Of a DNA stretch of 64,000 nt, positions 18,078 to 26,471 are shown piece by piece. Made by a program: the position numbers and the translations under genes. The DNA is from Burkholderiales bacterium (GTDB lineage Bacteria > Pseudomonadota > Gammaproteobacteria > Burkholderiales > Burkholderiaceae_C): assembly GCA_016191525.1 (NCBI GenBank), contig JACPOK010000014.1:1-64000 (forward strand), read 5' to 3'. Below the pieces are notes generated by a model. That model was not told where the DNA came from, searched no databases, and saw only the letters and a list, made by a program, of their open reading frames with translations. Each line of letters begins with the position of its first letter. The stretch's first letter is position 1.

Positions 18078-18103
18078 GGTGTCTCTCCAGTGATGTTGGG
18101 GGT

Positions 18104-19822
18104 TCAGGCTTTCGCCTTGACGTAGCGGCCGGGCGCGGGTTCGATGGCCTTGTACTTGCTGCCTTTGCCGTAGCCCTTGGGCGCGGCGACGAGCTTGCCC
18201 GCATGGCCCTTGAGCCAGCCGGACCAGTCGGTCCACCAGCTGCCGGGGTGTTCTTTCGCGCCCTTGAGCCATTCGGCCTGGGTCTTGGGCAATTTGTCGT
18301 TGGTCCAGTAAGAGCGCTTCTTCTTGGCGGGCGGATTGATCACGCCGGCGATGTGCCCGGAGGCGCCCATGACAAAGCGCTTCTTGCCGGGGAGCACCTG
18401 CGTGGTGGCATACGAGCCGCCGATGGGCACGATGTGATCTTCGCGCGAGCCGTAGATGTAGACGGGGATGTCGACGTTTCGCAAATCGACCTTCTCGCCG
18501 CACACCGTGCATTTGCCCGGCTTGATGAGGTTGTTCTCGAAGTAGGTATTGCGCAGGTACCAGGCGTACATCGGCCCCGGCAGGTTCGTGGAGTCGCTGT
18601 TCCAGTACAAAAGGTCGAACGGCGGCGGGGTTTCGCCCTTGAGGTAGTTGCCGACAACGTAGTTCCACACCAGGTCGTTCGGGCGCAGGAAGCTGAAAGT
18701 GGAAGCCAGGTCCTGGCCCTTGAGGATGCCGCCCTGGCCCAGCTGCATTTCGCGGTACTTGACGAAGGCCTCGTCGATGAACAGGTCCAGCACGCCGGTG
18801 TCGGAGAAGTCCAGGAAGGTGGTGAGGAAAGTCGCCGAGGCCACCGGCTTCTCGCCGCGCGCGGCCAGCACCGACAGCGCCGTGCCCAGGATCGTTCCAC
18901 CCACGCAAAAGCCCAGGGCGTTGATCTTGCCGGCGCCGGTGATGTCCTGCACCACTTCAATCGCCTTGATCGCCGCGTCCTCGATGTAGTTGTCCCAGGT
19001 CTTGTCCTGCATGGACTCGTCGGGGTTGCGCCAGCTCACCACGAAAGTGCGGTGGCCCTGCTCCACCGCGTAGCGGATCAGCGAGTTCTCCGGCTGCAGG
19101 TCGAGGATGTAGAACTTGTTGATGCAGGGCGGCACCAGGAGGAAGGGGCGCTCATGCACCTGCTTTGTCAGCGGCTTGTATTCGATCAGCTGGAACAGCT
19201 CGTTCTCAAACACCACGGCGCCTTCGGTAGTGGCAACGTTCTTGCCCACTTCGAACAGGCTCTCGTCGGTCATCGACACATGGCCCTGCCGGATGTCGTG
19301 CAGCAGGTTCTGCATGCCCTTGGCGATGCTCTCGCCCTTGGTCTCGATGGCCTTTTTCTGCGCCTCGGCGTTCAGCGCCATGAAGTTGCTGGGAGAGGAA
19401 GCGGCCATCCACTGCTCCACGGCGAAGCGCAGGCGGGCCTTGGTCTTCGCGTCGGCTTCCACCGCATCGGCCAGCCCCATCAGCGTGCGCGCGTTCAGCA
19501 GGTAGGCGGCGGCTGTATACGCCGCGACGGGGTTGTGAGCCCAGGCGTCGCCCGTGAAGCGCTTGTCGGACATGGCCGGCACGCCCTTCAGCTCCTGGTT
19601 CCACAGCTCGGTGGCTTCGGCGATATAGGTTTTCTGCAGTTCCTGCAGCTTGTCCTGCGAGAACGACAGTGCGGGCGCGGCGGGCAGGCCGGCGGGCGCG
19701 CCGCCCATGGCGCCATTCCCCAGGCCCATCTGCTGGAATGACTGCAAGGCTTTTGCCCAGCTCTCGCCAAAGGTTTGCTGGAACTGCTGGGCCGCGGCGG
19801 TCCAGTCTGCTTCAGAATTCAT
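18104..19822 (-). CDS. phaC: Class I polyhydroxyalkanoate synthase
   Basis: 572 residues. The synthase box GFCVGG holds the catalytic Cys at about residue 306; SREDHIVP and [10 protein letters not shown] carry the Asp and His of the triad; the [20 protein letters not shown] and [18 protein letters not shown] segments are class I hallmarks. It polymerises (R)-3-hydroxybutyryl-CoA on the granule surface. The start at 19822 has AGGAGACAAG just upstream; a longer frame reaching 19876 has no conserved sequence and would overlap the promoter. First gene of phaCA. Upstream lie a PhaR-like palindrome and a plausible sigma-70 promoter. Confidence 0.95.
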   Translation of the reverse strand: MNSEADWTAAAQQFQQTFGESWAKALQSFQQMGLGNGAMGGAPAGLPAAPALSFSQDKLQELQKTYIAEATELWNQELKGVPAMSDKRFTGDAWAHNPVAAYTAAAYLLNARTLMGLADAVEADAKTKARLRFAVEQWMAASSPSNFMALNAEAQKKAIETKGESIAKGMQNLLHDIRQGHVSMTDESLFEVGKNVATTEGAVVFENELFQLIEYKPLTKQVHERPFLLVPPCINKFYILDLQPENSLIRYAVEQGHRTFVVSWRNPDESMQDKTWDNYIEDAAIKAIEVVQDITGAGKINALGFCVGGTILGTALSVLAARGEKPVASATFLTTFLDFSDTGVLDLFIDEAFVKYREMQLGQGGILKGQDLASTFSFLRPNDLVWNYVVGNYLKGETPPPFDLLYWNSDSTNLPGPMYAWYLRNTYFENNLIKPGKCTVCGEKVDLRNVDIPVYIYGSREDHIVPIGGSYATTQVLPGKKRFVMGASGHIAGVINPPAKKKRSYWTNDKLPKTQAEWLKGAKEHPGSWWTDWSGWLKGHAGKLVAAPKGYGKGSKYKAIEPAPGRYVKAKA

Positions 19823-19847
19823 CTTGTCTCCTGATACCCTGTTAGCT

Positions 19848-19859
19848 CGGGTTAACCCG
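19848..19859. promoter_or_regulatory. 12-bp palindrome in the phaC leader
   Basis: CGGGTTAACCCG is a perfect palindrome 26 bp upstream of the phaC start, between the PhaR-like box and the ribosome site. Read on the minus strand, TTGCAC (inside the PhaR-like box) and GATACT are spaced 17 bp and could be a sigma-70 promoter, which would put this palindrome at or just after the transcription start. Confidence 0.4.
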
Positions 19860-19875
19860 GAGTATCCCATTAACA

Positions 19876-19892
19876 ATGTTGCGGTGCAACAT
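19876..19892. promoter_or_regulatory. PhaR-type operator upstream of phaC
   Basis: ATGTTGC-GGT-GCAACAT is a perfect inverted repeat with 7-bp arms and a 3-bp spacer, with the TGC-N3-GCA core known for PhaR repressor sites. It lies in the 86-bp divergent region between phaC and the small membrane-protein gene and overlaps the likely -35 of phaC. No phaR gene is in the window. Confidence 0.6.
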
Positions 19893-19908
19893 AAAACAGA
19901 ACCTCAGC

Positions 19909-20196
19909 ATGTACATCGTGGCCATTGGCTGGCTTTATGTCGCCCTGATGATGGCGGTCGCCGAGGCCACCAACAGCACGGGCTCGGTGCTCGGAGCCAT
20001 TGTCACCTTTCTGCTCTATGGCGTGGGGCCGGTGGCTCTGGTGATTTACCTGATGCGCTCCCCCGGGCGGCGCCAGGCCCGCAAGGCGCGCGAAGTGGCT
20101 GAGTGGCAGGCCGAACAGGCAGCGGCCTCAGCCCAGCCAGACGCAGGCGGCGAGCCTGCCGCTGACGCGGTCGCGCCGGTGCGAAAAGAATCTTGA
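19909..20196 (+). CDS. Small two-helix membrane protein, function unknown
   Basis: 95 residues from the ATG at 19909. Two hydrophobic segments: IVAIGWLYVALMMAVAEA and VLGAIVTFLLYGVGPVALVIYL, followed by a basic turn (RSPGRRQARKAREV) and an acidic, Ala-rich tail that would be cytoplasmic. It diverges from phaC and shares its operator region, so co-regulation is possible. The last 69 bp overlap the end of pgeF on the other strand; both reading frames look real in the overlap. I do not recognise a characterised relative. Confidence 0.65.
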   Translation: MYIVAIGWLYVALMMAVAEATNSTGSVLGAIVTFLLYGVGPVALVIYLMRSPGRRQARKAREVAEWQAEQAAASAQPDAGGEPAADAVAPVRKES

Positions 20197-20907
20197 AGGA
20201 TTGCTGACGGTGCACCACGCAGCGCCGCCGTGGTTGCCATGAACCGCCGTGATGCCCAGTGCGGCCAGCCGCCGCCGCGCCAGCCCCTGCAGGTCGGCCA
20301 GCCACTTGCCTGCCCCATGCGGCCTGAACAACGGGGCCGCTTGCGGGTCGTGCAATTCGAATGCCGCTTTGACCTCGGGCCCGACTTCAAAAGCCTCCGG
20401 GCCTATGCACGGACCCAGCCACGCTACCAATTCGATAGCGCCCTGTGCATGCTGGGCGCGCGCTGCAGCCCGAATCGCCTCTGAAACTGATTCCAGGATA
20501 CCCTGCCCGCCCACGCCGGCCAGGCCCCGCCAGCCCGCATGGGCGGCTGCCACCACGCGGCCTTGCATATCGGCCAGCAGCACCGGCAGGCAGTCGGCGA
20601 CCATGATCGTGCAGGCCACGCCCCGCTGCGTCGTGACGCAGCCGTCGGCCTGCGTACCGTCCGCCGTTTCAGTGTCCAGCGTGACGACCCGGCTGCCATG
20701 CACCTGCTCCAGGAAAACCGGCCTCGCTGCAACTGCGCGGCGCATCACTTCGCGGTTGCGCTCCACCGCCTGCGGGCTGTCGCCCACGTGGTCGCCCAGG
20801 TTCAGGCTGTCATAGGGCGGCATCGATTCGCCACCCGCGCGTGTGGTGCAAACGGCGCGAACGTTGGCCAGTGCCGGCCAGTCGGGGATCAGCCAGTCCG
20901 GTTGCAC
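20128..20907 (-). CDS. pgeF: Peptidoglycan editing factor / multicopper polyphenol oxidase-like (YfiH, laccase domain)
   Basis: About 259 residues if it starts at the GTG at 20907, which sits 5 bp after the maiA stop. Family motifs: RAVCTTRAGGESMPPYDSLN, FLEQVHGSRVV (His), VADCLPVLLAD (Cys), AAHAGWRGLAGGV-like AAHAGWRGLAGVG (His) and LGPCIGPEAFEVG. The Cys/His set binds metal. YfiH proteins hydrolyse or edit peptidoglycan precursors; some show polyphenol oxidase or purine-nucleoside activity. The start has only a weak ribosome site, consistent with coupling to maiA. A 57-bp dispersed repeat is read through in antisense at 20431-20487. Confidence 0.85.
   Translation of the reverse strand: MQPDWLIPDWPALANVRAVCTTRAGGESMPPYDSLNLGDHVGDSPQAVERNREVMRRAVAARPVFLEQVHGSRVVTLDTETADGTQADGCVTTQRGVACTIMVADCLPVLLADMQGRVVAAAHAGWRGLAGVGGQGILESVSEAIRAAARAQHAQGAIELVAWLGPCIGPEAFEVGPEVKAAFELHDPQAAPLFRPHGAGKWLADLQGLARRRLAALGITAVHGNHGGAAWCTVSNPSRFFSHRRDRVSGRLAACVWLG
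20431..20487 (+). repeat. 57-bp dispersed repeat, copy inside pgeF
   Basis: Starts TTCGATAGCG and ends CGCCTCTGAAAC. Aligned without gaps, it matches the copy at 26486 at 37 of 57 positions by hand count. The strongest shared blocks are the CTGCAGCC centre and the CCTCTGAAAC end. It lies wholly within pgeF, on the opposite strand. Confidence 0.55.
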
Positions 20908-20911
20908 GCGT

Positions 20912-21553
20912 TCAGGCTTCGTTGTCGGGCTGGCTGGAAGGCTGCGCCTTCTGGAAAGCCGGGTGCGCCATGCAGGCGTCGAACGCGGCCATGGTGCGCG
21001 GCAGGCCGTCGAACGGCGTGTTGACGCGCCGGCCATTGAAGATCTGCGGCACCAGGCAGCAGTCGGCCAGCGTGGGCGTGTCGCCGTAGCAGAACTTCGA
21101 GGGCGGCAGCTGCGCCAATTCGCGCTCGAACGACTCCAGGCCTTCGCGCACCCAGTGGCGGTACCAGTTGTTCTTGGTTTCCTCGTCCACCTTGAGTTCA
21201 CGCACCAGGTACTTGAGCACGCGCAGGTTGTTCAGCGGGTGGATCTCGCAGGCGATCAGCTGCGCCAGCGCGCGCACATGGGCACGGCCCGCCGCATCGT
21301 GCGGCAGCAGGGCTGGTTGGGGGTGGGTCTCGTCCAGGTATTCGATGATGGCCATCGACTGGCCGAAGCGCTCGCCACTGTCGGTTTCCAGCATGGGCAC
21401 CAGCAGCGAAGGAGAAATGGCGGCGTACGCGCCCTGCTTGTGCTCGCCCTTGACCAGGTGCACCGGGAAGTAATCGTAGGGCAGGCCCTTGAGTTCCAGC
21501 GCGATGCGCACACGGAACGATGCCGAGGAGCGGAAATAGTTGTAGAGCTTCAT
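20912..21553 (-). CDS. maiA: Maleylpyruvate/maleylacetoacetate isomerase (zeta-class GST)
   Basis: 213 residues. Zeta GST signature YFRSSASFRVRIALELKGL at the N-terminus; then SPSLLVPMLE, FGQSMAIIEYLDETHP and CYGDTPTLADCCLVPQIFN in the C-terminal helical domain. It uses glutathione to isomerise maleylpyruvate (from gentisate) or maleylacetoacetate (from homogentisate). A gentisate pathway lacking its isomerase lies 6 to 11 kb away (27625-31928), so this gene probably completes that route, though a tyrosine-pathway role is equally typical. Upstream of pgeF in a two-gene operon and divergent from the esterase gene. Confidence 0.88.
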   Translation of the reverse strand: MKLYNYFRSSASFRVRIALELKGLPYDYFPVHLVKGEHKQGAYAAISPSLLVPMLETDSGERFGQSMAIIEYLDETHPQPALLPHDAAGRAHVRALAQLIACEIHPLNNLRVLKYLVRELKVDEETKNNWYRHWVREGLESFERELAQLPPSKFCYGDTPTLADCCLVPQIFNGRRVNTPFDGLPRTMAAFDACMAHPAFQKAQPSSQPDNEA

Positions 21554-21608
21554 GCCATCCAGCATAAACCGGCACGGCATAAACTGCCGCAACCATGAAG
21601 GAAACACC

Positions 21609-22541
21609 ATGCTCCACCCCAGCGCCCATGCCCTGCTGAAATTGATCGAGGAAAAGGGCTTCCCGCCCATGGAATCGCTCACGCCGGTAGAAGCGCGCAA
21701 GTACTACCGCGAGCGCCGCGCCGTCACCCAGCCCGCCCCGCCCGAGGTGGCGCTGGTGCGCGACCTGGATGCGGGCGGCGGCATCCCCCTGCGCCTGTTC
21801 CGCCCGCTGGGCAGCCAGGCCGCGCAAAAACTCGCCGTGCTGGTGTACTACCACGGCGGCGGCTGGACCATCGGCGACCTGGACACGCACGACACGCTGT
21901 GCCGCGAGCTGGCCAACGGCTCGGGCTGCGCCGTGGTGTCGGTGGACTACCGAATGGGGCCGGAGCACCGCTTTCCCGCGGCGGTGGACGATGCCGTCGC
22001 CGCTGCCCGCTGGGTGCGCGCCAACGCCGCAGAGCTGTCGCTGGATGCCGGCCGCATGGCCGTGGGCGGTGACAGCGCCGGCGGCAACCTGGCCGCCGTG
22101 GTGGCGCTGGCCGCACGCGATGCCGGCGACCTGCCGATCGCCTTCCAGCTGCTGATCTACCCCGCCACGGACATGCGCGCCACCGCGGCCTCGCACACCA
22201 CCAACGGACAGGGTTACCTGCTGACCGCGGACACCATCCGCTATTTCCGCGGCAACTACATCCCCGACCGCAAGGACGACAGCGACTGGCGCGCCTCCCC
22301 GCTGCTGCATGCCGACCTGGCGAGGTTGCCGCCCGCCTTCGTTCTCACGGCCGGCTACGACCCGCTGCGCGACGAAGGCCTGCACTACGCGCAGAAGCTC
22401 ACCGAGGCGGGCAACCGCGCGACGCTGGTCTGCTTTGAACGGCAGATCCACGGCTTCATCACCATGGGCAAGGTGATCGATGAGGCGAACACGGCGGTGG
22501 CGTTGTGCGCGGCGGAATTGCGGCGGGCGCTGGCTGGCTGA
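21609..22541 (+). CDS. Alpha/beta hydrolase, hormone-sensitive-lipase family esterase
   Basis: 310 residues. Oxyanion motif YYHGGGWTIGD, nucleophile elbow GGDSAGGN, catalytic Asp in TAGYDPLRDEG and His in ERQIHGF: the full set for the bacterial HSL (family IV) esterases. Such enzymes cleave short-chain or aromatic esters in the cytoplasm; no signal peptide is seen. AAGGAAA precedes the ATG at 21609. It diverges from maiA with a 55-bp gap. Substrate unknown; proximity to aromatic genes is suggestive only. Confidence 0.88.
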   Translation: MLHPSAHALLKLIEEKGFPPMESLTPVEARKYYRERRAVTQPAPPEVALVRDLDAGGGIPLRLFRPLGSQAAQKLAVLVYYHGGGWTIGDLDTHDTLCRELANGSGCAVVSVDYRMGPEHRFPAAVDDAVAAARWVRANAAELSLDAGRMAVGGDSAGGNLAAVVALAARDAGDLPIAFQLLIYPATDMRATAASHTTNGQGYLLTADTIRYFRGNYIPDRKDDSDWRASPLLHADLARLPPAFVLTAGYDPLRDEGLHYAQKLTEAGNRATLVCFERQIHGFITMGKVIDEANTAVALCAAELRRALAG

Positions 22542-22544
22542 CGC

Positions 22545-22850
22545 TCACCCGCCTGCGAAGCGGCACAGCGCCACCGCCGCCGCGCCGGCCAGCACCGCCA
22601 CCACGTCCTTGCCGGTCAGCTTCATGGCCAGCCACACGGCCGCCAGCCCGGCCAGCTCCGGCACCTTGCCTGCCGTGGCAGCGGGCGTGACGATGCCGAT
22701 CATCACGGCCAGCGGAATCGCCTTCAGTGCCGCCTCAACGCGCGGCGTGATGGTCACGTACCCCATCAGAAGGTGGCCGCCGATGCGGCAGGCATAGGAA
22801 GCCACCGCCATGCCGGCGATAGCCAGCAGGAAGCCGTTGTCAACGTCCAT
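22545..22850 (-). CDS. azlD: AzlD-family membrane protein
   Basis: 101 residues with three to four hydrophobic segments (LLAIAGMAVASYACRIGGHLLMG, AIPLAVMIGIVTPAA, AGLAAVWLAMKL, VVAVLAGAAAVALC). YACRIGGHLL and AALKAIPLAVMIGIV are typical of AzlD, the small partner of AzlC in branched-chain amino acid (or amine) export. Its start overlaps the azlC stop by 11 bp. It ends 3 bp past the convergent esterase gene. Confidence 0.85.
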   Translation of the reverse strand: MDVDNGFLLAIAGMAVASYACRIGGHLLMGYVTITPRVEAALKAIPLAVMIGIVTPAATAGKVPELAGLAAVWLAMKLTGKDVVAVLAGAAAVALCRFAGG

Positions 22851-23574
22851 GGCGCCACGCCCCCACCAGCCCGCCGGCCAGCCCCGCCGCCACGATGTAC
22901 CAGCCCCCGGGCAGCAGCCGGTGGAAAGCCAGGGCCGCCAGGGCCGCAGCCACAGCGGGCCACACATCCGCCTTGCCGCGCCACATCTGGATGCCGATGA
23001 TGGCCGCGAACGCCACCAGCACGAAGTCCAGGCCGAAGGCGGCTGGATTGGGCACCTCGCGGGCCAGCACGTGGCCGGCCAGCGTGCCCAGCACCCAGGG
23101 CACGAACATCGCGATGCCCGAGCCGAAGATGTAGCCCGCGTCGCGATAACCGGCGTCGTATTCGCGCATGGCCATCGCCCAGCTGCCGTCGCCCAGGAAG
23201 AACAGGCTGCCGTACGCCTGGCCGCGGCTGGCCTGGCTGAGCCACGGGTAGATCGCGGCGCCGTACAGCACGTAGCGCGCGTTCATCACGAAGATGGTGG
23301 CCACCAGCGGCGCGATCACCGCTGAATTCGTCCAGCCCTGCAGCGCTGCCAGCTGCGCGCTGCCGGAATAGACCACCGCGCTCATCAGCATGGCCTGGAT
23401 TGCAGACAGTCCTCGGTCGCTGGCCACCACGCCGAACACCACGGCGTAGAACACCACGCCCGGTGCCAGCACCTGCGCCGCCATGAAGCCACGCCGCACG
23501 CCTTGCGCCGTGAAGGAAACCGCCTCTGTCGCCAACTGCCCACCCCCTGTGATTCGATGCGGCCGAATGTACAC
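22840..23574 (-). CDS. azlC: AzlC-family export permease
   Basis: Up to 244 residues from a GTG at 23574. A TTG at 23535, preceded by a GGGGGTGGG purine run, would give 231 residues and is a good alternative, because conserved sequence starts near FTAQGVRRGFMAAQVLAPGV. Family segments: YSGSAQLAALQGW, ATIFVMNARYVLYGAAIYPW, FFLGDGSWAMAMREY. With AzlD it forms a two-protein exporter of branched-chain amino acids or analogues in the inner membrane. It diverges from the Rieske oxygenase gene with little room for a promoter, so the start choice matters. Confidence 0.85.
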   Translation of the reverse strand: MYIRPHRITGGGQLATEAVSFTAQGVRRGFMAAQVLAPGVVFYAVVFGVVASDRGLSAIQAMLMSAVVYSGSAQLAALQGWTNSAVIAPLVATIFVMNARYVLYGAAIYPWLSQASRGQAYGSLFFLGDGSWAMAMREYDAGYRDAGYIFGSGIAMFVPWVLGTLAGHVLAREVPNPAAFGLDFVLVAFAAIIGIQMWRGKADVWPAVAAALAALAFHRLLPGGWYIVAAGLAGGLVGAWRHGR

Positions 23575-23608
23575 TGGCCCCGGTCCGTGAAGCCTTCAGG
23601 AGCAGTGG

Positions 23609-24994
23609 ATGAAAGCAGATCAAAACGAGTTGGTAACCCGCACCGGCCCGGACACGCCATGCGGGGCACTGCTGCGCAGCTACTGGCAGCCGGTGGCGCT
23701 GGTCGACGAGTTCAACCCGGCGCTGGATGCGCGCATGCAGGACCGCCCGGTCAAGGCCGTGCGGGTGATGGGCCAGGACTTCGTGCTGTTCCGCGATGCG
23801 CAGGGCGCCTGGGGCCTGCTGGACCGCGACTGCCCGCACCGGGGCGCCGACCTCTCCTTCGGCCGCAACGAGGGCGACGGCCTGCGCTGCCCCTTTCACG
23901 GCTGGAAGTTCGACGTGGCGGGCCGCTGCCTGGACACGCCGGCCGAACCGGCCGGCAGCAAGCTGTGCGACCGCGTGAGGCAGCGCAGTTACCCGGTGCT
24001 GGAGAAAAGCGGCATCCTCTTTGCCTGGCTGGGCGAGGCGGACAAGGCGCCGCCGCCCTTCCCTGCTTTCGACTGTTTTGCCGCGCCCGGCAGCCATACC
24101 TTCGCTTTCAAAGGCCTGTGGAATGCGAACTGGCTGCAATGCTTTGAAGTAGGCATTGACCCGGCCCATCCATCCTTCCTGCACCGCTTCCTGAACGACG
24201 TGGCGCTGGCCGAGGTGGGCAACAACGCGGCGGGCAAGCAGTTCCGCAGCGCCGCGGCCGGCGAGATCGGCGGGGAGCACTGGCCGATGACGCGCATCAT
24301 GCGCGAGTTCCACCAGCCCGAAATCAGCTTCGAGCAGCAGCCCTGGGGCCTGCAGCTCACCGCGCTGCGGCCCATGACCGAAGCGCTCACGCACGTGCGG
24401 GTGACGCATGCGATCTTCCCGCACACCTTCGTGATCCCGCTGTCGCAGACCATGACCATCACCCAGATGCACGTGCCGGTGGACGACACGCACACCTACT
24501 GGTATTCGGTCTTCACCAGCTTCGCGGGGCCGGTGGACAAGGAAGCCATGCGCAACCAGCGGCTGCAGTACATCCAGCTCCCCGACTACACGCCGAAAGC
24601 GGGCCGCCACGACAACTGGGGCTTCAGCGGCGCCGAGCAGCGCACCCAGACCTTCCTGGGCATGGGCGAGGACGACATCAATGTGCATGACCAGTGGGCC
24701 GTGGAGAGCATGGGCGCCATCCAGGACCGCACGCGCGAGCACCTGGGCACCAGCGACAAGGTGATCATGGCCAACCGCCGCACGCTGCTCAAGGCCATTG
24801 AATCCGTGCAGGCCGGCGGCACCGCGCCGGGCGTGGCGGACGCCGCGCAGGCAGCCGCCATGGCCGGCCCCGACACCGTGGACGGCATCGCACCCGCCGG
24901 CGAATGGCCCGCCTGGTGGCGCGAGCAGGCGCAGGCCAAGCGCGATGGCGCGCCGTGGAGCGCCCGCGCCGCCCAGGCTACCGAAACCGCATGA
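23609..24994 (+). CDS. Rieske non-heme iron oxygenase, phthalate-dioxygenase type, alpha subunit
   Basis: 461 residues. Rieske [2Fe-2S] ligands: C75-x-H77 in CPHRGADLSF and C94-x2-H97 in CPFHGW. Mononuclear iron site: WNANWLQCFE, then D184-x2-H187-x4-H192 in DPAHPSFLH, with Asp184 as the bridge between centres. The long insert after the iron site and the single-subunit form fit the phthalate/phenoxybenzoate/demethylase group, which works as alpha subunits only. It should hydroxylate or O-/N-dealkylate an aromatic substrate using electrons from a ferredoxin. Its stop overlaps the start of the GS-like gene (ATGA) and a ferredoxin gene follows. Substrate unknown. Confidence 0.9.
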   Translation: MKADQNELVTRTGPDTPCGALLRSYWQPVALVDEFNPALDARMQDRPVKAVRVMGQDFVLFRDAQGAWGLLDRDCPHRGADLSFGRNEGDGLRCPFHGWKFDVAGRCLDTPAEPAGSKLCDRVRQRSYPVLEKSGILFAWLGEADKAPPPFPAFDCFAAPGSHTFAFKGLWNANWLQCFEVGIDPAHPSFLHRFLNDVALAEVGNNAAGKQFRSAAAGEIGGEHWPMTRIMREFHQPEISFEQQPWGLQLTALRPMTEALTHVRVTHAIFPHTFVIPLSQTMTITQMHVPVDDTHTYWYSVFTSFAGPVDKEAMRNQRLQYIQLPDYTPKAGRHDNWGFSGAEQRTQTFLGMGEDDINVHDQWAVESMGAIQDRTREHLGTSDKVIMANRRTLLKAIESVQAGGTAPGVADAAQAAAMAGPDTVDGIAPAGEWPAWWREQAQAKRDGAPWSARAAQATETA

Positions 24995-26469
24995 CCAGTT
25001 TCGCGCAACGCTGCGGCGTGCACGATGCCGCGCGCCAACAGGCGCTGGAGCACACCGAAAAGCTGATCGCCGCCAGCGGGCTGGAACTGGTGCGCTTCGC
25101 CTGGTGCGACCTGCACGGCGTGACGCGCGGCAAGACCCTGGTGGCTTCGGCCGCCGGCGACGCGATGCGCGGCGGCCTGGGCATGGTCAGCACGCTGATG
25201 CTCAAGGACAGCTCGGACCGCACGGCTTTCAAGGTGTTCGAGCCGGGCGGCACGGCCGACCTGCCGGGATTCGAGTTCGCCAACAACCTGATGCTGCTGG
25301 CCGAGCCGGCCAGCTTCAGGCAACTGCCGTGGACGCCGGCGACCGGGTGGCTGCGGGCGCAGCCGTATTTCCAGGACGGCACCCCAGTGGAGCTGGACAC
25401 GCGCCGCATCCTGCAGCGGGCGCTGCAGCGCCTGGCGGGCAACGGGCTGGGCATGCGATGCGGGCTGGAAGTCGAGTTCCACATCTACCGCATCGAGGAC
25501 GCGCGCGCGCAGCTTGACCCGGAGCAGGCCGCATGGCCGGGCCTGCCGCCCGCCGTGTCCATGATCCACCCCGGCTACAACCTGCTGACCGAAGCCTGGT
25601 TCGACATGGCCGATGAGCCGCTGCGCATCGTGCAGCGCACAGCGCAGGCGCTGGGCCTGCCGCTCGTGTCGCTGGAAATCGAGCTGGGCCCCAGCCAGGT
25701 GGAAGCGGTGTTCGACGTGACGGATGCGATGACGGCCGCCGACAACATGGTGCTGTTCCGCAATGGCGTGAAGCAGGCGCTGCGCCGCGCGGGCTACCAC
25801 GCCACCTTCATGTGCCGCCCGCCGTTCCCCAACATCATGTCCAGCGGGTGGCACCTGCACCAGTCGCTGGTCGATGCGCAAACCGGGCGCAACGTGTTCA
25901 GCCGCGACAAGCCGGCTGAGCGCAGCACGCCCGCCGACGCACAACACACGCTGTCTGCACTCGGCGAGCACTACCTGGCCGGCCTGCTGGACCACGCCCG
26001 CGGCATGAGCGCGTTCTGCACGCCCACCGTCAACGGCTACGGGCGCTTCCGTCCCAACGCGCTGGCGCCGCAGTCGGTGCTGTGGGGCCGCGACAACCGC
26101 GGCGCCATGCTGCGCGTGGTGGGCCAGTGCGGCGATGCGGCCACGCGCATCGAGAACCGCATCGGCGAGCCGGCGGCCAACCCCTACCTCTACCTCGCTT
26201 CGCAGATCCACGCGGGTCTGGACGGCATCGAGCGGCAACTCAAGGCGCCACCGGCCACCGACTCGCCCTATGGCGAAACGCAGGCCCGGCTGCCCACCGG
26301 CCTGGGCGAAGCGCTGGATGCGCTGCAGGCGGACACGGTGCTGGCCGATGCTTTCGGCGCCGGTTTCGTCAATTACTTCGTGCGCATCAAGCAGAGCGAG
26401 CTGCTGCGCCACGAGCAGGCGCAGGACAAGGACGACTTCCAGCGGCGCGAATACTTCAGTCGGTTCTGA
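24991..26469 (+). CDS. Glutamine-synthetase-family ligase (gamma-glutamyl-amide type)
   Basis: 492 residues with a complete GS catalytic fold: WCDLHGVTRGKTL in the beta-grasp domain, GLEVEFHIYR (metal Glu), ELGPSQVEAVF, IMSSGWHLHQSLVD (ATP/metal His), NGYGRFRPNALAP with changes from the usual N-x-Y-K-R-L-x-P-G, and RIENRIGEPAANPYLYLAS. These changes near the ammonia/glutamate site are common in GS-like enzymes that attach glutamate to amines, such as PuuA, IpuC and the aniline enzymes TdnQ/AtdA1. Tight coupling to a Rieske oxygenase and a ferredoxin suggests that it activates an amine substrate, or an amine product. Not a nitrogen-assimilation GlnA. Confidence 0.85.
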   Translation: MTSFAQRCGVHDAARQQALEHTEKLIAASGLELVRFAWCDLHGVTRGKTLVASAAGDAMRGGLGMVSTLMLKDSSDRTAFKVFEPGGTADLPGFEFANNLMLLAEPASFRQLPWTPATGWLRAQPYFQDGTPVELDTRRILQRALQRLAGNGLGMRCGLEVEFHIYRIEDARAQLDPEQAAWPGLPPAVSMIHPGYNLLTEAWFDMADEPLRIVQRTAQALGLPLVSLEIELGPSQVEAVFDVTDAMTAADNMVLFRNGVKQALRRAGYHATFMCRPPFPNIMSSGWHLHQSLVDAQTGRNVFSRDKPAERSTPADAQHTLSALGEHYLAGLLDHARGMSAFCTPTVNGYGRFRPNALAPQSVLWGRDNRGAMLRVVGQCGDAATRIENRIGEPAANPYLYLASQIHAGLDGIERQLKAPPATDSPYGETQARLPTGLGEALDALQADTVLADAFGAGFVNYFVRIKQSELLRHEQAQDKDDFQRREYFSRF

Positions 26470-26471
26470 CC

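Noticed and set aside
24991..26469. The GS-family gene as the housekeeping glutamine synthetase glnA
   Set aside because: Key substrate-loop motifs differ, the neighbours are a Rieske oxygenase and a ferredoxin, and no nitrogen-regulation genes are adjacent.
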